NCBI RefSeq assembly: GCF_014269025.2 | Contig: NZ_CP077094.1 | Location: 1,302,001-1,366,000, forward strand | DNA from: Pseudomonas promysalinigenes | GTDB taxonomy: Bacteria; Pseudomonadota; Gammaproteobacteria; Pseudomonadales; Pseudomonadaceae | Reading direction: 5' to 3' | Length of the DNA stretch: 64,000 bases | In this document: positions 8,275 to 16,798 of the stretch, one piece after another | Layout: the number at the start of each line of letters is the position of its first letter | How positions within the stretch are numbered: position 1 is the stretch's first letter | The notes under the pieces: generated by a model | Database searches by the model: none | Seen by the model: only the letters and a program-made list of their open reading frames with translations | Told to the model about the DNA's origin: nothing | Made by a program: the position numbers and the translations under genes

Positions 8275-9084
8275 ATGCAAAACCGCATCATGATCACTGG
8301 CGCAGGTTCCGGCCTTGGCCGGGAGATCGCCCTGCGTTGGGCCCGGGAGGGCTGGCGCTTGGCGCTGGCTGATGTCAACGAAGCGGGCCTGCGCGAAACC
8401 CTGGAGGGGGTACGGGCGGCAGGCGGCGATGGCTTCGTCCAGCGCTGCGATGTTCGCGATTACAGCCAGCTGACCGCCTTGGCCCAGGCCTGCGAAGAGC
8501 GTTTCGCAGGCATCGATGTGATCGTCAACAATGCCGGCGTCGCCTCAGGTGGTTTTTTCGCCGAGCTGTCCCTGGAAGACTGGGACTGGCAGCTCGCAGT
8601 CAACCTGATGGGCGTGGTCAAGGGGTGCAAGGCGTTCCTGCCGCAACTGGAGCGCAGCAAAGGGCGCATCATCAACGTCGCCTCGATGGCGGCATTGATG
8701 CAGGGGCCGGGCATGAGCAACTACAACGTTGCCAAGGCGGGGGTGCTGGCGTTGTCGGAGAGCCTGCTGGTGGAGCTGCGCCAGCTCGAAGTGGCTGTGC
8801 ACGTGGTTTGCCCGTCGTTCTTCCAGACCAACCTGCTCGACTCCTTCCGAGGCCCGAACCCGGCGATGAAAGTGCAGGTCGGCAAATTGCTGGAAGGCTC
8901 CCCGATCAGCGCGGTGGATATTGCCGACTACATTCACCAGCAGGTCGCGGCCGGCGAGTTTCTGATTCTGCCCCATGAAGCCGGGCGCCTGGCCTGGGAG
9001 CTCAAGCGTAAGGCGCCAGAGCGGTTATACGATGAGATGGCCGAGATGGCGGTAAAAATGCGAGCTAAGGCGCAACCCCGGTGA
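8275..9084 (+). CDS. Short-chain dehydrogenase/reductase, substrate unknown
   Basis: 269 residues from ATG 8275, with AAGG ~9 nt upstream. All classical SDR motifs are present: cofactor loop TGAGSGLG near residue 8, CDVRD, VNNAGVASGG, catalytic Ser in INVASMAA, and catalytic YNVAK. The Asp after the second strand (LALADVNEAG) argues for NAD rather than NADP preference, which is inference. No neighbour points to a pathway. Confidence 0.85.
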   Translation: MQNRIMITGAGSGLGREIALRWAREGWRLALADVNEAGLRETLEGVRAAGGDGFVQRCDVRDYSQLTALAQACEERFAGIDVIVNNAGVASGGFFAELSLEDWDWQLAVNLMGVVKGCKAFLPQLERSKGRIINVASMAALMQGPGMSNYNVAKAGVLALSESLLVELRQLEVAVHVVCPSFFQTNLLDSFRGPNPAMKVQVGKLLEGSPISAVDIADYIHQQVAAGEFLILPHEAGRLAWELKRKAPERLYDEMAEMAVKMRAKAQPR

Positions 9085-9214
9085 TTGCCCAGCGCAGCCC
9101 GTAGGAAAAATTACAACGGCGCGTAGGCTTGCTCTGAATTGCTGGCTAGCCCTTGTCTAGCAGAATATCCCCAAGCACGCTGCGGTTTTTCCTGATGCCA
9201 AAAAGGAGCGCAGC

Positions 9215-9397
9215 ATGCTGGTGATCGCACGAGAAGTCGGCGAAGTCATCACCATAGGTGACGATATTCGAATCAAGGTGGTGGATACCCACAATGGGCT
9301 GGTGCGTTTTGGCGTGGATGCGCCGCGCAAAGTGCCGGTGCACCGGGCGGAGGTCTATCGGCGCATCAAAGAGCAGGCCGAGCGCAAGGCTGATTGA
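9215..9397 (+). CDS. rsmI: CsrA/RsmA-family RNA-binding regulator, RsmI type
   Basis: 60 residues, the usual CsrA length, with a strong AAGGAG site 6 nt before ATG. CsrA-family dimers bind GGA motifs in mRNA leaders and repress translation. The RNA-contact Arg6 and Arg44 (in VHRAEVYRRI) and the core VGEVITIGDDI are kept. The sequence is clearly diverged from the canonical RsmA start MLILTRRVGE; in particular position 7 is Glu, not Arg. P. putida carries three paralogues (RsmA, RsmE, RsmI), and this divergence and location fit RsmI. The 130-nt upstream gap should hold its promoter. Confidence 0.85.
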   Translation: MLVIAREVGEVITIGDDIRIKVVDTHNGLVRFGVDAPRKVPVHRAEVYRRIKEQAERKAD

Positions 9398-9430
9398 CCT
9401 GCCTCGGCCGCGTGGCTTCAAGGCCAGAGG

Positions 9431-9658
9431 TCAGTCGAGCAATTCCCGTGGCACGTCATGCTTGGCTAGCAGTTGGCACTGCTGGCTTTGCACATCGAAC
9501 AGGATGAACGCCTGGCCTTTGGCCAGCGCCTGACGAACCCGCAATACGCGGGTTTCCAGTGGCGTGTCATCGCCATTGTCGGTGCCTTCGCGGGTCACGA
9601 AGTCCTCGATCAGGCGGGTGAGGGTTTCGGCTTGCAGTTGGTCGTAGGGGATCAGCAT
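9431..9658 (-). CDS. YheU/UPF0270-family small protein
   Basis: 75 residues starting MLIPYDQLQAETLTRLIEDF. The opening LIPYxxL and the EDFVTREGTD segment are typical of the UPF0270 (YheU) family, whose function is unknown. ATG 9658 gives the family-length protein; the in-frame TTG at 9676 would add six residues with no support. It converges with rsmI, 33 nt away. Confidence 0.83.
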   Translation of the reverse strand: MLIPYDQLQAETLTRLIEDFVTREGTDNGDDTPLETRVLRVRQALAKGQAFILFDVQSQQCQLLAKHDVPRELLD

Positions 9659-9712
9659 GGGCAGCGCACAGTCCAAGTCATGAGCGCTGCATGCTACGCG
9701 ATTGCAGTGCCA

Positions 9713-10897
9713 TCAGCTTTTATTTCCTAGCAGGCTGTCCACGGCCGGCACCCGGGTGTCGCTCTCCATCTGCGCATCGTGCTCCAGTTGATGGCTGAAG
9801 CGCTCCAGCGATGCATTGGCCGGTTGCGAGTCGCTGGCAAATACCGGTGGGCTGAGCAGGTAAGCACTCAGCAATCGGCTGAGGGCGGTCAAGCTGTCGA
9901 TATGGGTGCGTTCGTAGCCGTGGGTTGCGTCGCAGCCAAAGGCTACCAGTGCGGTGCGTATGTCATGCCCGGCCGTCACAGCCGAGTGGGCGTCACTGAA
10001 GTAATAGCGGAACAGGTCACGGCGCACCGGTACATCCTGATCGCCCGCCAGCTTCAGCAGATGGCGTGAAAGGTGGTAATCGTAAGGCCCGGACGAATCC
10101 TGCATGGCCACACTCACCGCATGTTCGCTGGAGGCCTGGCCCGGCGCTACCGGGGCGATGTCGATGCCGACGAACTCACTGACATCCCAGGGCAGGGCGC
10201 CGGCCGCACCCGAGCCGGTTTCTTCGGTGATGGTGAACAGCGGGTGGCAATCGATCAGCGGCTGTTGGCCACTTTCAACCACTGCCTTCAGTGCCGCCAG
10301 CAATGCTGCCACACCCGCCTTGTCATCCAGGTGGCGGGCACTGATGTGACCGCTATCGGTAAACTCCGGAAGTGGGTCGAAGGCGACGAAGTCGCCGATG
10401 GAAATGCCCAGCGCTTCACAGTCGGCACGGGTGGCACAGTACGCGTCCAGGCGGACCTCCACGTGCTCCCAGCTCACCGGCATCTGGTCGATGGCGGTGT
10501 TGAACGCATGCCCGCTGGCCATCAGCGGCAGTACGCTACCGCGAAATACTCCGGTGTCGGTGAACACACTGACCCGGCTGCCTTCGGCGAAGCGGCTCGA
10601 CCAACAGCCGACCGGGGCCAGGGCAAGGCGCCCGTTGTCCTGCAACTGACGCACGCTGGCGCCAATGGTATCGAGGTGAGCCGAGACGGCGCGGTCAGGC
10701 GAGCTCTGCCGGCCTTTGAGGGTAGCGCGGATGGTGCCACGGCGGGTCAGCTCATAGGGAATGCCCAGTTCATCCAGGCGCTCGGCCACATAGCGCACGA
10801 TGGTATCGGTGAAACCAGTCGGGCTGGGGATGGCGAGCATCTCCAGAAGCACGCGCTTTAGGTAATCGAGGTCGGGTTCGGGGAGTCGTTCAGACAT
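9713..10897 (-). CDS. M42-family peptidase of the NAGGN osmoprotectant system
   Basis: 394 residues. Metal-ligand motifs of the M42/M20-like aminopeptidases are present: VSAHLDT, HLDDKAG, ITEETGSGAAG, VGIDIAP and a final THGYERTH. Genes of this subtype accompany the N-acetylglutaminylglutamine amide genes; it may hydrolyse NAGGN or a precursor when osmotic stress ends, but its reaction is not established. It is the third gene of a same-strand trio after asnO and ngg, separated from ngg by 105 nt containing a stem-loop. Confidence 0.88.
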   Translation of the reverse strand: MSERLPEPDLDYLKRVLLEMLAIPSPTGFTDTIVRYVAERLDELGIPYELTRRGTIRATLKGRQSSPDRAVSAHLDTIGASVRQLQDNGRLALAPVGCWSSRFAEGSRVSVFTDTGVFRGSVLPLMASGHAFNTAIDQMPVSWEHVEVRLDAYCATRADCEALGISIGDFVAFDPLPEFTDSGHISARHLDDKAGVAALLAALKAVVESGQQPLIDCHPLFTITEETGSGAAGALPWDVSEFVGIDIAPVAPGQASSEHAVSVAMQDSSGPYDYHLSRHLLKLAGDQDVPVRRDLFRYYFSDAHSAVTAGHDIRTALVAFGCDATHGYERTHIDSLTALSRLLSAYLLSPPVFASDSQPANASLERFSHQLEHDAQMESDTRVPAVDSLLGNKS

Positions 10898-10939
10898 GGG
10901 TACTCCTTGGTTCTTCTGCGGGTCTGTTCACGGCTGAAC

Positions 10940-10974
10940 CCGCTCGCACGGCAAGCCGAAGGCCATGCGAGCGG
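10940..10974. other. Stem-loop in the ngg-peptidase gap
   Basis: A 9-bp perfect inverted repeat (CCGCTCGCA 10940-10948, TGCGAGCGG 10966-10974) with a 17-nt loop lies between ngg and the M42 peptidase gene. It has no T-run, so it is more likely an mRNA-stability or partial-attenuation stem, or a degenerate REP, than a full terminator. It could set lower expression of the peptidase than of the synthesis genes; that is inference. Confidence 0.5.
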
Positions 10975-11002
10975 ATTAACCCGTGTACGGGCCTTTACTG
11001 TC

Positions 11003-12748
11003 TTAAGCCAACGGCCGGCTCTGGGGGAACAGCAGATCGACGAACCGCTCTGCAGTAGGCTGCGGCTCGTGATTGGCCAAGCCAGCTCGTTCGTTGGCCT
11101 CGATGATCACGTACTCTGGGCACTCAGCATCGCGCACCATGAAATCCAGGCCTACCACCGGAATCTCCAGCGCCCGCGCTGCTCGCACAGCCGCATCGGC
11201 GAGCACCGGGTGCAGGCGGTCGGTCACATCTTCCAGGGTGCCGCCGGTGTGCAGGTTGGCTGTGCGCCTTACCGCCAGGCGGTTACCCGCAGGCAAAATG
11301 TCTTCATAGCCCAGGCCTGCGGCCTGCAGTGTGCGCTCGGTTTCATCATCCAGCGGAATACGGCTCTCGCCTCCGGTGGCCGCTTGGCGGCGACGGCTTT
11401 GCGCTTCGATCAGCTGGCGGATGCTGTGCTTGCCATCACCCACCACGTGGGCAGGATGGCGGATGGCTGCAGCCACGACTTCATAACCGATCACCACAAT
11501 GCGCAAGTCGCTACCGGCATGGTAGCTCTCCAACAGCACGCGGCTGTCGAAGCGGCGGGCGGTCTCTACGGCCTGGGTCACTTCCTCGATGCAGGTAAGA
11601 TTCACCGCGACACCCTGGCCCTGTTCGCCATCGACCGGCTTGACCACCACTGCGCCATGCTCATCCAGGAACGCCAGGTTGTCGTCGGCGTTGCCTGCCA
11701 ACTGTTGCGCCGGAACCTGCAACCCGGCGTTGTGCAGGGCATGTTGAGTCAAGCGTTTGTCCTGGCACAGGGTCATGGTCACGGCACTGGTCAGGTCGCT
11801 CAGCGATTCGCGGCAGCGAATGCGTCGCCCGCCCAGGCTGAGGGTGAACAAGCCGCCTGCAGCATCGTCGACCTGCACTTCGATCCCCCGGCGCAGCGCC
11901 TCGTCGACGATGATCCGGGCATAGGGGTTGAGCCCGGCCGCAGGCCCCGGGCCAAGGAACAGTTGCTGATTGATACCGTTGCGGCGTTTGACGGCGAACG
12001 TTGGCAAATTGCGAAAGCCGAGTTTGTCGTACAAGCGCTTGGCCTGGCGATTGTCGTGCAGTACCGACAAGTCCAGATAGGCAAGGCCACGGCTCATGAA
12101 ATGTTCGATCAAGTGCCGTACCAGCACCTCACCGACGCCTGGGCGGGTGCATTGTGGGTCTACTGCCAGGCACCATAGGCTGCTGCCATGCTCGGGGTCG
12201 TCGAAGGCCTTGCTGTGGTTCAGGCCCATCACGCTGCCGATCACCGCACCGCTGTCTTCGTCTTCTGCCAGCCAGTACACCGGGCCGCCGAGGTGACGAG
12301 GGGTGAGCAGGTCTGGGTCAACTGGCAGCATGCCACGCGCCTGATACAACGTATTGATGGCCTGCCAGTCGCCCGCATTTTGCGCCCGGCGCACCCTGAA
12401 CCCGCGAAACACCCGCTGCGCTGGGCGATAGTCGGTGAACCACAGGCGCAGGGTGTCGGAGGGGTCGAGAAACAGCTGCTGTGGGGCTTGGGCCAACAAC
12501 TGCTGGGGGGCGGCCACATACAGCGCGATGTCGCGCTCGCCGGGGCGCTCGTCCAGCAGCTCCGCTGCCAGGCTGGCAGGGTCCGGGTAGGTGTGGCCGA
12601 TCAACAGGCGCCCCCAACCGCAGTGCAAGGCTCGCGGCTGGTCGTGGGGTTCGCTGCCATCACCGGCCAGGCGCGCCTGCAGGCGCTCGTAGGACGGTGC
12701 CTGGCCGCGCAGCAAACGCTGACCGTAAGCGATTTCATGGGCTTTCAT
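11003..12748 (-). CDS. ngg: N-acetylglutaminylglutamine synthetase (GNAT + ATP-grasp fusion)
   Basis: 581 residues. Residues ~115-265 form a GNAT acetyltransferase domain with the acetyl-CoA loop TRPGVGEVLVRHLIEHF and LYDKLGFR. Residues ~285-575 form an ATP-grasp ligase with VVVKPVDGEQGQGVAVN, LLESYHAGSDLRIVVIG and a metal-site IIEANERAG. The fusion fits acetylation plus ATP-dependent joining of two glutamines to give N-acetylglutaminylglutamine, the NAGGN precursor. It starts 4 nt after the asnO stop, so the two are in one transcript. It acts in the cytoplasm under osmotic stress. Confidence 0.92.
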   Translation of the reverse strand: MKAHEIAYGQRLLRGQAPSYERLQARLAGDGSEPHDQPRALHCGWGRLLIGHTYPDPASLAAELLDERPGERDIALYVAAPQQLLAQAPQQLFLDPSDTLRLWFTDYRPAQRVFRGFRVRRAQNAGDWQAINTLYQARGMLPVDPDLLTPRHLGGPVYWLAEDEDSGAVIGSVMGLNHSKAFDDPEHGSSLWCLAVDPQCTRPGVGEVLVRHLIEHFMSRGLAYLDLSVLHDNRQAKRLYDKLGFRNLPTFAVKRRNGINQQLFLGPGPAAGLNPYARIIVDEALRRGIEVQVDDAAGGLFTLSLGGRRIRCRESLSDLTSAVTMTLCQDKRLTQHALHNAGLQVPAQQLAGNADDNLAFLDEHGAVVVKPVDGEQGQGVAVNLTCIEEVTQAVETARRFDSRVLLESYHAGSDLRIVVIGYEVVAAAIRHPAHVVGDGKHSIRQLIEAQSRRRQAATGGESRIPLDDETERTLQAAGLGYEDILPAGNRLAVRRTANLHTGGTLEDVTDRLHPVLADAAVRAARALEIPVVGLDFMVRDAECPEYVIIEANERAGLANHEPQPTAERFVDLLFPQSRPLA

Positions 12749-12751
12749 CGG

Positions 12752-14539
12752 TCAGATTCCTTGTTCGCTGAGCCACAGGTTCAGTGCCGCCAACTGCCAC
12801 AGCTTGGAGCCGCGCAATGGGGTGAGCTGACCGTGTGGGTTGCTCAGCAAGCGGTCGAGCATGGTCGGGTTGAACAGGCCGCGATCCTGGCTGGGGTCAG
12901 TCAGCAGCTCGCGCACCCAGCCTAATGTCGCACCTTCCAAGTGCTTGAGGCCGGGCACCGGGAAATAGCCCTTCTTGCGGTCGATGACTTCATGTGGGAT
13001 CACCCGCCGCGCCGCTTGCTTGAGCACCTGCTTGCCGCCGTCAGGCAGCTTGAAACGTGCCGGAATACGCGCCGACAGCTCTACCAGGCGGTAATCGAGG
13101 AACGGCGTGCGCGCTTCCAGCCCCCAGGCCATGGTCATGTTGTCCACCCGCTTGACCGGGTCGTCCACCAGCATCACCGTACTGTCAAGGCGCAGGGCCT
13201 TGTCTACGGCCTCCGGTGCACCCGGCCGGGCGAAGTGCTCGCGCACGAAGTCGCCGGCCACGTCGGTTTCCAGCAGCCATGGCGCTTGGACCGTGTCGCG
13301 ATACTCAGCGTGGCTGCGGTCGAAGAAGGCATCACGGTAGGCTGCGAAAGCATCCTGAGCGCCGTCCACTTTCGGGTACCAGTGGTAGCCGGCGAACAGC
13401 TCGTCAGCGCCCTGGCCGCTTTGCACGCCCTTGCAATGCTTGGCCACCTCTCGCGATAGCAGGTAGAAGGCGATGCAGTCATGGCTGACCATCGGTTCGC
13501 TCATGGCGCGGAACGCGGCCGGCAGTTGCTCGATGATTTCATGCTCAGCGATGCGCAGCTGGTGATGGCGCGTGCCGTAATGCTTGGCAATCAGGTCAGA
13601 GTACTGGAACTCATCGCCACGCTCGCCGCCTGCGTCCTCGAAGCCGATGGAGAAGGTGGAGAGGTCATCCACACCCACCTCACGCAGCAGGCCGACCAGC
13701 AGGCTTGAGTCAACTCCGCCAGACAGCAGTACACCCACATCCACGGCGGCACGTTGGCGGATTGCCACGGCGTCGCGGGTGGCGTCGAGTACGCGGGTGG
13801 TCCAGCCTTCCAGGTCGAGGTCGCGTTCGTCGGGGTTCGGGCCATATTGCAGTTGCCACCACGTCTGGCGCTCGACCTCGCCATGCCGGTCCACACGCAT
13901 CCAGGTGCCGGGTTCGAGCTTCTGGACATTGGCCAGCAGCGTGCGTGGCGCGGGTACCACAGCATGGAAGTTCAGGTAGTGATTGAGCCCTACCGGGTCG
14001 ATCATTGGGTCGATGTCGCCGCCTTTGAGCAACGCTGGCAGGGTTGAGGCGAAGCGCAGTCGCTCGCCGTTGCGCGACAGATACAGCGGCTTGACGCCAA
14101 GGCGGTCGCGGGCCAGGAACAGGCGCTGGTTGTCACGTTCCCAGATGGCCAGGGCGAACATGCCATTGAGCTTGGGTAGCAAGGCTGCACCCCAGGCGTG
14201 GTAGCCCTTGAGCAACACTTCGGTGTCGCCGTCCGACCAGAAGCTGTAGCCCAGGTCCAGCAGCTCCTGGCGCAGTTCGGGGAAGTTGTAGATGGCGCCG
14301 TTGAACGCCAACGACAGGCCAAGGGTGTTATCGACCATCGGCTGCGCCGAGCCGTCGGACAGGTCCATGATCTTCAGCCGGCGGTGGCCTAGGGCAATCG
14401 GGCCTAGGCTATGGAAGCCCCAGGCGTCGGGGCCGCGCGGCGCCAGATGATGGGTCATGCGCTCTACCGCAGCCAAGTCGGCTGGGCGAGGGGCTTGATC
14501 GATGGGGGTGAAACGCAACTCTCCTGCTAATCCGCACAT
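12752..14539 (-). CDS. asnO: N-acetylglutaminylglutamine amidotransferase (asparagine-synthase-like)
   Basis: 595 residues. The start MCGLAGE places the class-II glutaminase nucleophile at Cys2. LAPRGPDAWG, NGAIYNFPELR and SDGDTEVLLKGY follow as in glutamine-dependent asparagine synthases. The synthetase half has the PP-loop LLSGGVDSSLL near residue 265 and FLDYRLVELSARIP. In this subfamily the acceptor is N-acetylglutaminylglutamine, converted to the terminal amide (NAGGN). The adjacent ngg and M42 genes support this over ordinary AsnB. AAGGA lies before the ATG. Confidence 0.92.
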   Translation of the reverse strand: MCGLAGELRFTPIDQAPRPADLAAVERMTHHLAPRGPDAWGFHSLGPIALGHRRLKIMDLSDGSAQPMVDNTLGLSLAFNGAIYNFPELRQELLDLGYSFWSDGDTEVLLKGYHAWGAALLPKLNGMFALAIWERDNQRLFLARDRLGVKPLYLSRNGERLRFASTLPALLKGGDIDPMIDPVGLNHYLNFHAVVPAPRTLLANVQKLEPGTWMRVDRHGEVERQTWWQLQYGPNPDERDLDLEGWTTRVLDATRDAVAIRQRAAVDVGVLLSGGVDSSLLVGLLREVGVDDLSTFSIGFEDAGGERGDEFQYSDLIAKHYGTRHHQLRIAEHEIIEQLPAAFRAMSEPMVSHDCIAFYLLSREVAKHCKGVQSGQGADELFAGYHWYPKVDGAQDAFAAYRDAFFDRSHAEYRDTVQAPWLLETDVAGDFVREHFARPGAPEAVDKALRLDSTVMLVDDPVKRVDNMTMAWGLEARTPFLDYRLVELSARIPARFKLPDGGKQVLKQAARRVIPHEVIDRKKGYFPVPGLKHLEGATLGWVRELLTDPSQDRGLFNPTMLDRLLSNPHGQLTPLRGSKLWQLAALNLWLSEQGI

Positions 14540-14724
14540 AGGTCCTTACCGGTTTTTCCGTTGGGGAATGAGTGCCCCGGATTAGGGCACCCTGTAAGGA
14601 ACTGACCTATGCGCTTTGTGTGAGTTTTAGATCGATTGGTTATAAATGACGAAGTGGCAGGTCATGTTCACCGATCGATGTTCATGAGCATCCGCCGGTT
14701 GGCAGCGGCTCTGAGTTCTGCCGA
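14540..14724 (-). promoter_or_regulatory. Putative promoter/leader region of the NAGGN operon
   Basis: 185 nt between mnmC and asnO with no credible gene. A 6-bp stem (GTGCCC 14572-14577, GGGCAC 14585-14590, 7-nt loop) falls ~35 nt upstream of the asnO start, inside the expected leader. I could not fix a -35/-10 pair, and osmotic control is inferred only from the product made. Confidence 0.35.
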
Positions 14725-16692
14725 TCACTTTCCTCGAATCAGCTGTCGCAGCATGAATCGATTCGGATGGCACGCCTCGGCCACCGCTTTAGGCAAAGGC
14801 AGTGGCTCCCCGCTGGCCCAGGCCGCAATCAGCTCGCCACTGAGCGGCGCAGTGATCAACCCACGTGAGCCGTGCCCGCTATTCACATACAGCCCGTCCA
14901 ACCAAGGGCAAGCTACATCGGGCACCTGCCGGGCATCCTTGGCAAGCACGGCATAGGCCTCTGTGAACAGGGCAGGGTCAGCCAGGGGCCCGACGATCGG
15001 CAGGTAATCCGGGCTGGTACAGCGAAACGCCGCACGCCCCTGCAACTGCGTCGGGTCCAGTGTGTCTGCGCCCAGGCGAGATGCTAGGTCAACGGAAATC
15101 CCATTCAATAACCGCAGGTTACCTTGGTGCTCGGCTACCGTGGGCGTCAGGTCGTCGCTGCTGAAGTCAAAGCTGGCGCCCAAGGTGTGTTCATCCTGTC
15201 GGGGCGGCGCAACGTAGCCATCGGCACAGACCACGGTGCGCAGTGCTCGGCTGGCGCAGGTTGCCGGCAGGCGGGTGATCTGCCCGCGAATGCGCTTGAG
15301 CGGCAACTGCGAGCAGGCGGGGAACCTGCGTACATCGGCAGCCGCGGCCAGCACCACCAGCGGCGCGCTGGCCAGCTGGCGCTCGCCGTCCCACGCTTGC
15401 CAGAGGCCTTGGACTTTGCGCAGCTGCAGCACATGCTGGTGAGGCTGTACGCGGATGTTGGGGTGTTGCAACTGTGCCTGGCACAAAGACGGCGGGTGCA
15501 CCCAGCCACCTTCCGGGTAGTACAGCCCGCCCGCTGGCAGCGCCACCCCCGCAACTGCCTCGGCCTCAGCCTGCTCCAGTGCCTGTAGCAACCCGCTGTC
15601 GAAGGCCTGGGCAAGCTTGGCCTGACGTTCGGCTTCCTTACCGTCGAAGGCCAATTGCAGAACCCCGCAGGCGTCCCACTGTTCGCCGCGCTGCAAGCGC
15701 TCGAGCTGGCGCCGGGTATAACCGAAACCGGACAGGATCAGTTGCGACAGGGCGGTGCCATGGGCAGACAGTTTCAGGTACAGCACCCCTTGAGGGTTAC
15801 CGGAGGCTTCCTGGGCCGCAGCCCAGTGGCGCTCCAGCACCGTCACCTGCCAACCTCGCCTGGCCAGGCTGGCGGCAGTGGCACTGCCCGCCAGGCCTGC
15901 CCCGATCACCAGTGCCTGGCGCGGCCCGGCTAGCGGTGCCGGGCGGGCATACCAAGGGGCGCTGTCGGTGGCTGAAGGTTGCCCGGTGTACAGGCCACTC
16001 ATCACTTCCCATTTCTTGCCGATGCCAGGAATTTTCTTCATGGCGAAACCGGCCTCGATCAGCCCCCGGCGCACCCACCCGGTGGTGGTGAAGGTCGCCA
16101 GCGCCGTGCCTGCATGGGCCAGCCGCGCCAACTGCGAGAACAGCTCGGGGGTCCACATGTCGGGGTTTTTCGCGGGCGCGAAACCGTCGAGGAACCACAC
16201 ATCGATGCGCGCATCCAGTTGCGGCAGTTGTTCCAGTACGTCGCCGATCAGCAAGGTCAGGGTTACCCGGCCGTTATCAAAGCTGAACTGCTGGAAGCCT
16301 GGGTGAACCGCCACGTACTGAGCCAGGAAAGGTTCGGTGAAACCGGCCATCTGCGGCCATAGGCGTGCAGCGCGGGCCATGTCGTCATGGGCCAGGGGGT
16401 ACTTTTCGACGCTGATGAAATGCAGCCGTGCATCAGGGTCTGCCGTTTCGGCGAATAGCTGCCAGGCGCAGAAGAAATTCATGCCGGTGCCGAAGCCGGT
16501 TTCCCCGATCACCAGGCACGCCTGTGGCTCAAGCTCGGCGAAGCGTTGCGCCAGGCGGGTCTGCTCGAGAAATACGTAGCGGGTTTCGTCGGTGCCTTCG
16601 TTTTTCGAGAAGTAGACGTCGTCGTACTGCCGCGAGTGAGGGCGGCCCTGGTCGTCCCAGTCGATCTGGGCATGCTGAAGAAGGGTGGACAT
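14725..16692 (-). CDS. mnmC: Bifunctional tRNA U34 modification enzyme MnmC
   Basis: 655 residues, standard for MnmC, which finishes the mnm5(s2)U modification at tRNA position 34. The N-terminal methyltransferase half carries the SAM motif VIGETGFGTGMNFFCAW and FLDGFAPAKNPDMW. The C-terminal oxidase half begins around residue 260 with the FAD-binding motif ALVIGAGLAGSATAASLA and ends with YVNSGHGSRGLITAP. Its start lies 106 nt from the divergent pap gene. Confidence 0.95.
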   Translation of the reverse strand: MSTLLQHAQIDWDDQGRPHSRQYDDVYFSKNEGTDETRYVFLEQTRLAQRFAELEPQACLVIGETGFGTGMNFFCAWQLFAETADPDARLHFISVEKYPLAHDDMARAARLWPQMAGFTEPFLAQYVAVHPGFQQFSFDNGRVTLTLLIGDVLEQLPQLDARIDVWFLDGFAPAKNPDMWTPELFSQLARLAHAGTALATFTTTGWVRRGLIEAGFAMKKIPGIGKKWEVMSGLYTGQPSATDSAPWYARPAPLAGPRQALVIGAGLAGSATAASLARRGWQVTVLERHWAAAQEASGNPQGVLYLKLSAHGTALSQLILSGFGYTRRQLERLQRGEQWDACGVLQLAFDGKEAERQAKLAQAFDSGLLQALEQAEAEAVAGVALPAGGLYYPEGGWVHPPSLCQAQLQHPNIRVQPHQHVLQLRKVQGLWQAWDGERQLASAPLVVLAAAADVRRFPACSQLPLKRIRGQITRLPATCASRALRTVVCADGYVAPPRQDEHTLGASFDFSSDDLTPTVAEHQGNLRLLNGISVDLASRLGADTLDPTQLQGRAAFRCTSPDYLPIVGPLADPALFTEAYAVLAKDARQVPDVACPWLDGLYVNSGHGSRGLITAPLSGELIAAWASGEPLPLPKAVAEACHPNRFMLRQLIRGK

Positions 16693-16798
16693 GGTTGGCT
16701 CGGTTGCAGCGGATGTGCGGATTTTATGTCATCTGCAGGGTTTGCACAGGCACAACGCAAATCCGCTAGTCTTGCTTATCCAATCAAGGAGCCAGTGC

